A stretch of 7,590 nt of DNA from Synechococcaceae cyanobacterium RL_1_2 (lineage in GTDB: Bacteria; Cyanobacteriota; Cyanobacteriia; Cyanobacteriales; JAAUPO01): positions 1-7,590 of the forward strand of contig JAAUPO010000094.1 of assembly GCA_012033095.1 (NCBI GenBank), read 5' to 3'. Under the pieces are notes generated by a model. It worked only from the letters and a program-made list of their open reading frames with translations. It ran no database searches and was not told the DNA's origin. Both the position numbers and the translations under genes were made by a program. Below, piece by piece: positions 1-5,440 of this stretch; position 1 is the stretch's first letter, and each line of letters opens with the position of its first letter.

Positions 1-658
1 AACCCCCCCGATCGCGTAACCATGGGCATTAAACTGTTGTAAGTCCTTGGCGGCCTGGGCCCGCAAATCCAAATACTGTCCCCCCTGCACAACTGGGAAA
101 TAACGCTTGATCCTCTGGCCGTTCATGGGCCGCAAAGCACCGCTCTAACCACGCAAAAGTACGCTGGGTGGCCTTAATTACCTCTTCCCTGGTGGCCGTA
201 GCGGGGGGACATTCATCAAAGGCCATAATCACATCGGCCCCTAAAGCGTTTTGAATCTGGATGGATAACTCTGGGGTCATATTAATTAATCGGCCATCCT
301 TGGGGGATCTAAATTTAACCCCTTCATCACTGATCACCCGCAGAGCACTTAAACTAAACACCTGAAATCCACCGGAGTCCGTTAGAATGGGGCCATCCCA
401 CCCCATAAAACCATGGAGTCCCCCCGCTTTTTGCACTAAACTTTCCCCCGGTTGAATGTGGAGATGGTAAGTATTAGCCAAAATCATATGGGCTTGGCAT
501 TCTTTTAATTGTTGAGGGGTAATACCTTTGACTGTCCCAACTGTGCCCACGGGCATAAAACGGGGGGTTTCGACGGGGCCATGGGGGGTGTAAAACGTGC
601 CTACCCGTGCTTTAGTCTGGTGGCATTGTTTAAGTAATGTAAAAGAAAAAGAGCCCAC
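1..658 (-). pseudogene. tgt: Queuine/preQ1 tRNA-guanine transglycosylase, 5' part, frameshifted and cut by window edge
   Basis: Tgt exchanges guanine-34 in the anticodon of tRNAs for Asp, Asn, His and Tyr with preQ1, a step of queuosine synthesis in the cytoplasm. The start is GTG at 656-658; no clear ribosome site precedes it. Visible family motifs are TPRFMPVGT (residues 31-39), NTYHL (62-66), DSGGFQ (94-99, with the catalytic-pocket Asp94) and FDECPP (147-152). After Pro188 (codon at 95-97) the frame runs into unrelated residues. Dropping one base of the GGG at 95-97 restores the expected VVQGG motif, then the [12 protein letters not shown] stretch, then GYAIGG up to position 1. The gene therefore carries a one-base insertion relative to the family. 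The remaining C-terminal part, with the nucleophilic Asp and zinc site, lies outside the window. It is divergent from the lipoprotein gene, 103 bp apart. Family assignment is very secure; whether the frameshift is biological or a sequence error is open. Confidence 0.93.
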
Positions 659-761
659 GAAGTTAAGTTAAGTCTAGGATAGATAAATGGTTATTGGTCG
701 CGATCGGATACAAACTTTTGACCATCATGCCATTAACCCACCACCTTTAATCAAAATTTAT

Positions 762-1457
762 ATGAAATCGAAGCTTTTAATCTTGCTGGGGTTGACCAGC
801 ATCAGTTTTTCTCTGGTAGCGTGCGGCGAAGTAGAGGACAAGACAGAATCTACCACTGGAGGCTCTGGAGAAAGTACTGCTGTGGTAGAAGAGGGGGCTA
901 ATGGAATGGAGGAAACAGCCCCCAATGAAGAAGTAGCCAAAAATGGGGTAACCAAGGATGGGGTAACCAAAAATGGGGTAACCGCTGATTGGGTGGACTA
1001 TACGACAGACAATGGCAATTTATCGGTTAAATTTCCCGGTACTCCTGAAACCCAAACCCAAACCACGGATTCTGATTTGGGGGAGCTAAAATTTACCATG
1101 ACTTTTTATGCGGATGAAGCCGATCGCCAATCTTTTATGGTGAGTAGTCTGACCTATCCCGTTGATCCCGCTGAGTATGATGCGGAACAAGGGTTAGAGT
1201 TGGCCAAGCAAGGGGCTGCGGAAAATGCGGGTTTAACGGTGGTGTCCGATGAACCGACGGAAAAAGCTGGCATTGCTGGCAAAAAATTGGTGATGAATAC
1301 GGTTCAAGATGGCCAAGAAATCACTACGCGATCGGAAATTTATATTGATCCCAACGGGCCCACCCTACATCAAATTGTGATGTTCGTAGAAGGCAAGGAA
1401 ATCAATGATGATACGGCCAATGCGTTCTTTGATTCCGTACAAATTAAACCGCTCTAA
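762..1457 (+). CDS. Secreted lipoprotein of unknown function with KNGVT repeats
   Basis: The protein is 231 residues from the ATG at 762. A longer frame opens at 687, but the 762 start places a textbook lipoprotein signal at the N-terminus: Lys2 and Lys4, a hydrophobic core at 5-19, and lipobox LVAC with Cys21 as the lipidation site. Residues 22-75 form a low-complexity acidic, Ser/Thr-rich linker ending in three tandem five-residue repeats (60-74). Residues 76-231 form a compact domain beginning WVDYTTDNGNLSVKFPGTPE. It alternates short beta-like strands with an Ala/Glu-rich helix near 140-156, and resembles small cyanobacterial 'FSVxFPGxP' extracytoplasmic proteins in style only. I do not recognise a characterised family, and no catalytic motif is apparent. 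Inference: an anchored envelope protein with the folded domain held off the membrane by the linker. No strong ribosome site or promoter is seen. Confidence 0.85.
   Translation: MKSKLLILLGLTSISFSLVACGEVEDKTESTTGGSGESTAVVEEGANGMEETAPNEEVAKNGVTKDGVTKNGVTADWVDYTTDNGNLSVKFPGTPETQTQTTDSDLGELKFTMTFYADEADRQSFMVSSLTYPVDPAEYDAEQGLELAKQGAAENAGLTVVSDEPTEKAGIAGKKLVMNTVQDGQEITTRSEIYIDPNGPTLHQIVMFVEGKEINDDTANAFFDSVQIKPL
939..983 (+). repeat. Three in-frame 15-bp tandem repeats in the lipoprotein linker
   Basis: Three units start at 939, 954 and 969. Units one and three are identical (AAAAATGGGGTAACC); the middle one differs by two bases. They encode KNGVT, KDGVT and KNGVT, residues 60-74 of the lipoprotein, just before the folded domain. 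The unit length is a multiple of three, so copy-number change by slippage would keep the frame. Confidence 0.9.
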
Positions 1458-1472
1458 CTCCGCCGAGATCAA

Positions 1473-1495
1473 ACTATGGGGCCCCTGGGCATAGT
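1473..1495 (+). terminator. Possible hairpin terminator after lipoprotein gene
   Basis: ACTATG (1473-1478) pairs with CATAGT (1490-1495) around a GC-rich loop, 16 bp after the stop codon. No U-tract follows, so a classical intrinsic terminator is doubtful. The position is what suggests it. Confidence 0.25.
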
Positions 1496-1619
1496 GTTAT
1501 AGCCGTTGTCACTGTACTTAAACTGTCACTAAACCATAATTAAGACCTAGCATAATCTGTAAAACCTTACCCCGTATGGTTCTGACCCTGGCCGCCCCAT
1601 TCCGTTGAGATGGACGATC

Positions 1620-1656
1620 GCGATAACGCCATAGCTACGGCCATGGAAGTTATCGC
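1620..1656. repeat. Long imperfect hairpin
   Basis: GCGATAAC (1620-1627) and GTTATCGC (1649-1656) are perfect 8-bp inverted arms. Inside them CCAT (1629-1632) can pair with ATGG (1643-1646), extending the stem with small bulges. It lies in non-coding sequence 163 bp past the lipoprotein stop. An overlapping weaker pairing, GAAGT (1646-1650) with ACTTC (1676-1680), is followed by a T-run near 1684-1690. It could be a terminator, an operator or part of a small RNA; no known RNA family is recognised. Confidence 0.5.
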
Positions 1657-1777
1657 AAATATTGAGACTGATGGGACTTCAACATTTTTTTAAAGTTAAA
1701 AACACCAAAAACCTTGCAGAGAAAAGGCTTATACCTCAAAGGATCTAAAATTTCCCCGATCCATATCGATCTAACTA

Positions 1778-1998
1778 CTAGGGAGTGTCATCAATGAGGA
1801 ATAAGAATTTAATAACATCTAAAACTTAAATATCGATGGTTTACGCTCCCTTGAAGGATACCGTACAAATTTCTAAGTTATTTAATTCACGATCCTTAGC
1901 ATTAAAACGTTGATTCTGAGCCAGGTTCAGAAAGTATAGTTTTAAACTGAAATCCTTTGCGAAGAAGAGTTTCAAGTTTAAATGATGACAGACCCTAG
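1778..1998. mobile_element. 221-bp MITE-like element with CTAG termini
   Basis: The left end (1778-1795) and the reverse complement of the right end (1981-1998) match at 15 of 18 positions, sharing CTAGGG..TGTCATCA. CTAG stands at both outer edges; being palindromic, it may be a target duplication or part of the inverted repeat. The inside folds further (TTCTGA 1914-1919 with TCAGAA 1927-1932). There is no transposase frame, so it would depend on an enzyme encoded elsewhere. The right terminal 32 bp (1967-1998) recurs at 4221-4251 and the similarity stops exactly after CTAG in both, which supports the boundary. Confidence 0.65.
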
Positions 1999-2173
1999 GA
2001 CAAAAGTTGCGCCAAAAAACGTTAAATATGTCTGAGAGCTTTACCCGGTAAGAATTATAATCTATCTCACTAGAGTGCTTGTGTCCCAAGGGTTTAAGGT
2101 TTTTGTTTTGTAGTTAGTCTATCTCTATCATTCATTCAACCATTGTGAAGTAAAATTTTCGCCAAATAAAGCT

Positions 2174-2202
2174 TTTACCCCTGTTTATCAGGCTTTTATG
2201 TT
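2174..2202 (+). promoter_or_regulatory. Candidate promoter for scpA
   Basis: TTTACC (2174-2179) and TATGTT (2197-2202) are separated by 17 bp and would start RNA about 30 bp before the scpA ATG. Both boxes are imperfect and the region is AT-rich, so chance similarity is possible. Confidence 0.3.
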
Positions 2203-2241
2203 TAAGTCCCATTAGTTTAGTGTTATTCCCCTTCAACTTTT

Positions 2242-3081
2242 ATGGCTATCCCCGCAGCCCAGGAAGCGATCGCCGCTTTAATTGAATTAGCCCAACGAGG
2301 AGAAATTGATCCTTGGGATGTGCAAGTAATTGATGTGATCGATCGCTTTTTGGGGGAGTTAGGGCTGGATGAGGGTCAGGGGGATCATACCCAAACAGAT
2401 CTTCCCAAATCTGGTCAAACCTTTTTATGGGCTTCGATGTTGGTGTTACTCAAAGCCGATACCCTGGAAAGAACTGATGAAGTAGAAGCACTAGAAGACG
2501 ATTTTGAAGATAGGGGCATGACGGAGGAAGAGCGGGCTGAGCGTCGTTTAAAAATGCAATCCCTAGAAACAATCATTAAACGTCGTCCGGCTGCACCCCC
2601 GCCCCAAAAACGTCGGGTAACTCTCCAGGAATTGATCGAGCAGCTAGAGCAAATTGCAGAAGAAATTGAAGGCAAACCGATCGCGAAACAAGCGGACAAA
2701 GTAAAAAAGCACACCCGCAAGGAAGCAAAAAAAATCGTTTCCCAGTTAGCCCACAATGAAAATTTAACGGAGATTGCGGATAAATTAGCTGTCTTTTTTG
2801 GTTCCCGATGGCATGAATTAGCCCAAGATCAAAAAAGTGTCAAACTAAATCAACTCCTTGCCTGGTGGGAAGAACATCAACCTAAACCCCATAACCCCTA
2901 CGAAGAATTATTACACCCTACCCCCACCCGCGATCGCGTCGGGGTTTTTTGGGGTTTATTATTACTGTCTGCCCAGTCGAAAGTAGAACTCCACCAAGAA
3001 GAGTTTTACCAAGAAATTACCATTACCCCCATAGCAGATCCATCCTCATTACCCCAATTTGAACAGTTAAAATTACTTTAG
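2242..3081 (+). CDS. scpA: Segregation and condensation protein A
   Basis: ScpA is the kleisin subunit of the bacterial SMC-ScpAB condensin, bridging SMC heads to organise and segregate the nucleoid. The 279-residue frame shows the kleisin N-terminal region: LIELAQRGEIDPWDVQVIDV (13-32) matches the family's 'EIDIWDI' helix, and FLWASMLVLLKADTLE (61-76) matches the next conserved helix. A long charged, helical middle follows (about 77-165). The C-terminal winged-helix segment is GVFWGLLLLSAQSKVELHQE (234-253), then FYQEITITP. The common N-terminal F-x-GPLDLLL motif is absent; the protein starts at the helix after it, which I believe is usual for cyanobacterial ScpA. The ATG at 2242 has no ribosome site. 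scpB is not adjacent. Its stop overlaps the convergent dehydrogenase stop by 4 bp. Confidence 0.9.
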   Translation: MAIPAAQEAIAALIELAQRGEIDPWDVQVIDVIDRFLGELGLDEGQGDHTQTDLPKSGQTFLWASMLVLLKADTLERTDEVEALEDDFEDRGMTEEERAERRLKMQSLETIIKRRPAAPPPQKRRVTLQELIEQLEQIAEEIEGKPIAKQADKVKKHTRKEAKKIVSQLAHNENLTEIADKLAVFFGSRWHELAQDQKSVKLNQLLAWWEEHQPKPHNPYEELLHPTPTRDRVGVFWGLLLLSAQSKVELHQEEFYQEITITPIADPSSLPQFEQLKLL

Positions 3082-3923
3082 AAAAAATGCTCGGAGCCTA
3101 GACCAAACCTGTGCATCAACATTTTTTCTAACCAAGTTTGAGGGATTAAGCTATGGGCTAAAGGGCCGATCAAACTTTTATTGCCTAATCTTAAAATCTG
3201 GGGTAACTTAGGTCGTTGCAGTCGAGTAACTAGTTGATGGGCTAACTGCTCGGCCGGGGTTGCATTAACCTGGGAAATCTGGGCCCGTTCCAAGATAAAC
3301 GATCGCAGGGGGCCATACCAAGAATCCGATTTTAGGAGACTAGAAGCTAATTGTTCCGCTTGGTCACCAAACTTCGAGGCAATGGCCCCAGGCTGCACCG
3401 TCATCACTTGAATGCCAAATGGTGCTAACTCCATGCGTAAGGCATCGGAAAGGGCATGGAGAGCCGCCTTAGACGCACAGTAAGCTCCAGAAAAGGGCAT
3501 CGTCACAATGCCAGAAATGCTACCGATATTAATGATAAGACCTGATTGCTGCTCCTTCATGGGCGGTGCCACGGCCTGCGCTAGAATAATTGGCGCGATC
3601 GTGTTAGTTTCCAGTTGCCGCATTAACTCCGATGGAGGGGTTTCAATGAGGGGGCTCATTAAGCCATAGCCCGCATTATTCACCAGAATGTCAATGCGCT
3701 GCTCCTGTTGAACAATATTTTCTATAGTTAACTTGACTTGGGGCTGATTGGTTACGTCTAGGGGATAAATGGCCATGCCCTGACGTTGAAGATCAGTCAT
3801 TTGTTCTCGCGATCGGGCGGTGGCGATTACCCGACAACCACAGCGATGAAATTCCTGGCAGAGGGCTTGACCAATGCCGGAGGAAGCACCAGTAACCAAC
3901 ACGACCTGATTAGTTAAGTCCAT
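3078..3923 (-). CDS. Short-chain dehydrogenase/reductase (SDR), NADP-type
   Basis: This is a 281-residue classical SDR, a cytoplasmic Rossmann-fold oxidoreductase. It shows the cofactor motif TGASSGIG (11-18), Arg37 after the second strand (typical of NADP preference), Asp56 in LDV, NNAG (82-85), Asn107, and the catalytic Ser135, Tyr148 and Lys152 in the YCASK motif, with the standard Ser-to-Tyr spacing of 13. QPGAI (177-181) follows. All tetrad residues are present, so an active enzyme is expected. The extended C-terminal tail (about 200-281) is helical and probably shapes the substrate pocket; the substrate cannot be told from sequence. The start is ATG at 3921-3923, preceded by AGGA at 3929-3932 five bases upstream. 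It is convergent with scpA, and the repeat cluster lies directly upstream. Confidence 0.93.
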   Translation of the reverse strand: MDLTNQVVLVTGASSGIGQALCQEFHRCGCRVIATARSREQMTDLQRQGMAIYPLDVTNQPQVKLTIENIVQQEQRIDILVNNAGYGLMSPLIETPPSELMRQLETNTIAPIILAQAVAPPMKEQQSGLIINIGSISGIVTMPFSGAYCASKAALHALSDALRMELAPFGIQVMTVQPGAIASKFGDQAEQLASSLLKSDSWYGPLRSFILERAQISQVNATPAEQLAHQLVTRLQRPKLPQILRLGNKSLIGPLAHSLIPQTWLEKMLMHRFGLGSEHFF

Positions 3924-4075
3924 TGTTATCCTGCTCCCATAGGCCAGTAATAAAATTGAGCGATTTGGATTAATGATAACTAGATCCCAAGCCTTGATGA
4001 CGACTCAATTAATCTTTGTTTAGTTAGATGGTAAAAAAACTTTAGAGGGGGACAAGATAATGGAAAGAAAGAAAG

Positions 4076-4220
4076 CTTGGTGGTGCAGAAAACTTTTTCG
4101 AATCGAAAATTAACAAATGTACTACAATCCAAAAGCCTTAACTGTCGTTAAAAATCTGATAATTTCCATTTTTGGAAACAACGAGTTTAGTAGGTTTCAT
4201 GACTTTTCTGCACCACTAAG
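4076..4220. mobile_element. 145-bp MITE-like element (family A)
   Basis: Terminal inverted repeats of 17 bp, CTTGGTGGTGCAGAAAA (4076-4092) and TTTTCTGCACCACTAAG (4204-4220), match at 16 of 17 positions. Internal palindromes add fold-back: TTTTCGA/TCGAAAA (4095-4109) and TTTCCA/TGGAAA (4163-4178). No transposase frame is present. No clear target duplication is visible. The base after its right end begins a sequence that also occurs at 1967, so it seems to have inserted into an older repeat. Confidence 0.7.
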
Positions 4221-4251
4221 GAGTTTCAGGTTTAATGATGACAGGCCCTAG
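4221..4251. repeat. Terminal fragment of the 221-bp element family
   Basis: This matches 1967-1998 in 29 of 32 aligned columns (two substitutions, one gap) and ends at the same CTAG. Its left limit coincides exactly with the right end of the 145-bp element. The matching left half is not clearly recognisable before 4076. It is read as the remaining right end of an older insertion. Confidence 0.7.
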
Positions 4252-4296
4252 ACTTGGCTTTCAATGTACTAAATTGCCACAAGCTATTTAAGATTT

Positions 4297-4407
4297 AGGA
4301 CTTACGCGCAAGCTCCCTAAATTCCCCGAAGTTGGGTGACTTGCTTGAATGACTGTCCCCAAACATCATGGTTCCCAGGACAGAATCGAAATTGTTGCGT
4401 AAGTCCT
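4297..4407. mobile_element. 111-bp MITE-like element with GGACTTACGC ends (family C)
   Basis: AGGACTTACGC (4297-4307) and GCGTAAGTCCT (4397-4407) are perfect 11-bp inverted repeats 89 bp apart, without coding content between them. Ends of the GGACTTACGCA type are, from memory, common among cyanobacterial MITEs. TTA precedes the left GGACTTACGC but is not matched on the right, so a target duplication is not evident. Confidence 0.65.
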
Positions 4408-4418
4408 GCTCATTCTAA

Positions 4419-4548
4419 GAACGTGTTTGAAAAGTATCAAATGTTGTTGACTCGCCCCCTAAATCCCCCAATTTGGCGAACTTTATTGCTTAAAATTTAG
4501 GTAATTTCCCCCAGACTGGGGGGCAAGGGGGGCTTTTCAAACACATTC
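4419..4548. mobile_element. 130-bp MITE with GTGTTTGAAAAG ends and TAA target duplication (family D)
   Basis: GAACGTGTTTGAAAAG (4419-4434) and CTTTTCAAACACATTC (4533-4548) pair at 15 of 16 positions. TAA flanks both sides directly (4416-4418 and 4549-4551), as expected for a 3-bp target duplication of the kind made by some IS5-group transposases. The inside has C- and G-rich runs typical of cyanobacterial dispersed repeats (CCCCCTAAATCCCCCA near 4455) and a 15-base palindrome, CCCCCAG-A-CTGGGGG (4508-4522). There is no transposase gene. Confidence 0.75.
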
Positions 4549-4705
4549 TAATGGGCGGATTTGGTATTAAAGGTTGATAGGCATTCCTCTAACCATAGTT
4601 TATTGTCTCTATCAAGTTTCAAACATAGTAAAATTTATTAAAATTGATGGCCGGTGAGCTGATCTAGGTAAGATTTTGCTAATCTAATAAATTCCTATAG
4701 TTGTT

Positions 4706-4710
4706 GGAGG
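4706..4710 (+). promoter_or_regulatory. Ribosome binding site that fixes the GTG start of the thioredoxin gene
   Basis: GGAGG lies seven bases before the GTG at 4718. It is the strongest Shine-Dalgarno sequence in the window and selects this non-ATG start. Confidence 0.75.
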
Positions 4711-4717
4711 AACAGCC

Positions 4718-5049
4718 GTGAGCAATGTGGTTGAATTAACCGATGTAAATTTAGATCAAGAAATCGCCAACAGCGACCAATATACTTTGGCCTATTTTTG
4801 GGCTAGCTGGTGCGGCCCCTGTAAACTCGTTAAGCCTTCTGTGGAATACGTGGCAGAAAATTTAGCGATCGCGTCCGGGTGACTAAAAGACTAGAAGTAG
4901 ATAAAAATAAAGAAGCTGCTAGCAAAAATAAAGTAGAAGGAGTACCTAATTTCCGGCTGTTTAATGCCGAAGGGGAAATGTTATTCAACATTGAAGGAGC
5001 TATTACCCAACAAATGTTAGAAAATGCCATTGCGGAAAAGTTAGGTTAG
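4718..5049 (+). pseudogene. Thioredoxin, broken by a one-base deletion
   Basis: Thioredoxins are small dithiol reductants of cytoplasmic proteins. The GTG-started frame reads YFWASWCGPCKL, with the redox pair Cys33 and Cys36, then stops at 4880-4882 after 54 residues. From 4867 another frame continues as DRVRVTKRLEVDKNKEAA, then EGVPNFRLF (with the cis-proline opposite the active site) to the stop at 5047-5049. Adding one G at 4865 (GGC for GC) joins the two into a normal 110-residue thioredoxin reading AENLGDRVRV. The FWASWCGPC and EGVP..RLF signatures are most like the x-type class of cyanobacterial thioredoxins; this subclass is a judgement from memory. As written, only a fragment without the second half of the fold would be made. 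It is followed after 35 bp by the membrane protein gene. Confidence 0.9.
4865..4872. repeat. HIP1 palindrome at the thioredoxin frameshift
   Basis: GCGATCGC is the highly iterated palindrome of cyanobacterial genomes. This copy sits exactly where the thioredoxin frame breaks; one extra G in front of it would restore the gene. Other exact copies are at 2266-2273, 2930-2937, 5586-5593, 6167-6174, 6230-6237 and 6458-6465, all inside coding sequence. Confidence 0.9.
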
Positions 5050-5084
5050 GAATTGATCCGATGTAATCCTATGGCGTTTGATCT

Positions 5085-5300
5085 ATGATTTTAGACTTAA
5101 TTGTGGTGGTGGGCGCATTACTCATCACCTTTTTAGTGTTCCGCTGGTTAATTGGGGTTATCAAAATGAGCGTAACCACCGCTTTCACGATCGCCATCAT
5201 TGTTTTTGGCCTACAACTAGCTTTTGGCATTGCTCCGACCCAAGTTTGGCAACAAATCACTAATATCCCCCAACTCATACAGGATGTTTTTGGTGGTTGA
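5085..5300 (+). CDS. Small two-helix membrane protein of unknown function
   Basis: A 71-residue protein starts at ATG 5085. Two hydrophobic segments are evident: about residues 3-26 (LDLIVVVGALLITFLVFRWL and on) and about 30-50 (VTTAFTIAIIVFGLQLAFGI). They are joined by a short turn with Lys28 and followed by a soluble tail with PTQVWQQITNIPQLIQDVFGG. There is no signal cleavage site or known motif. I do not recognise the family. The clean two-helix pattern and the spacing 35 bp after the thioredoxin gene on the same strand suggest co-transcription. The ribosome site is weak. Overlapping frames in the other registers on both strands are shadows. Confidence 0.7.
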   Translation: MILDLIVVVGALLITFLVFRWLIGVIKMSVTTAFTIAIIVFGLQLAFGIAPTQVWQQITNIPQLIQDVFGG

Positions 5301-5440
5301 CGCCAGGGATGGCCTCCATCGTGATGCCCGGCACGTTCTGTCGTGTTTGTTATATAGTCAATTTAATTTAGTATGGGGTGGCTGTTCCTCTCAATGGAAT
5401 GTTTTCAGATCTATTTGTTTCCCCTAATTATTTAAAAAGA

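Larger units (their letters stand above)
1458..2241. other. 784-bp gene-free interval between lipoprotein gene and scpA
   Basis: No convincing protein or tRNA/rRNA gene is seen. The interval holds a possible hairpin at 1473-1495, a longer imperfect hairpin at 1620-1656, a 221-bp inverted-repeat element at 1778-1998, and a possible scpA promoter at 2174-2202. An 82-codon minus-strand frame at 1841-2089 crosses the element's right boundary and has no recognisable features, so it is not called. Confidence 0.7.
3924..4717. other. 794-bp gene-free interval packed with small inverted-repeat elements
   Basis: No protein-coding frame is supported. From 4076 to 4551 the sequence is nearly continuous repeat-derived DNA: a 145-bp element, a 31-bp terminal fragment of another family, a 111-bp element and a 130-bp element. 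The flanks, 3924-4075 and 4552-4717, must hold the promoters of the dehydrogenase and thioredoxin genes, but I find no promoter there with two good boxes. Confidence 0.75.

Noticed and set aside
758..970. 70-codon minus-strand frame opposite the lipoprotein
   Set aside because: It is antisense to the signal peptide and linker; its SSxxP-rich translation is a shadow of the repeats.
939..983. Tandem repeats as a CRISPR array
   Set aside because: Units are 15 bp, contiguous without spacers and in frame within a gene.
1841..2089. 82-codon minus-strand reading frame
   Set aside because: It crosses the right boundary of the 221-bp repeat element, lacks motifs, has repeat-derived composition and shows no ribosome site.
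2415..2756. 113-codon minus-strand frame inside scpA
   Set aside because: It lies wholly antisense to a well-supported scpA, with Ser/Arg-rich low-information sequence.
4179..4190. 12-base match CAACGAGTTTAG shared with 7291-7302
   Set aside because: One or two such matches are expected by chance in a window of this size, and similarity does not extend.
4830..5030. Minus-strand frame across the thioredoxin break
   Set aside because: Antisense to clear thioredoxin sequence in both frames.
5332..5352. CACG/CGTG hairpin followed by TTTGTT as a terminator
   Set aside because: Only four base pairs and a weak T-tract; too likely by chance.
5069..5427. Three overlapping short frames (minus 5069-5278, plus 5078-5263, plus 5224-5427)
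   Set aside because: They compete with the two-helix protein, which has far more coherent hydrophobic segments; none has motifs.
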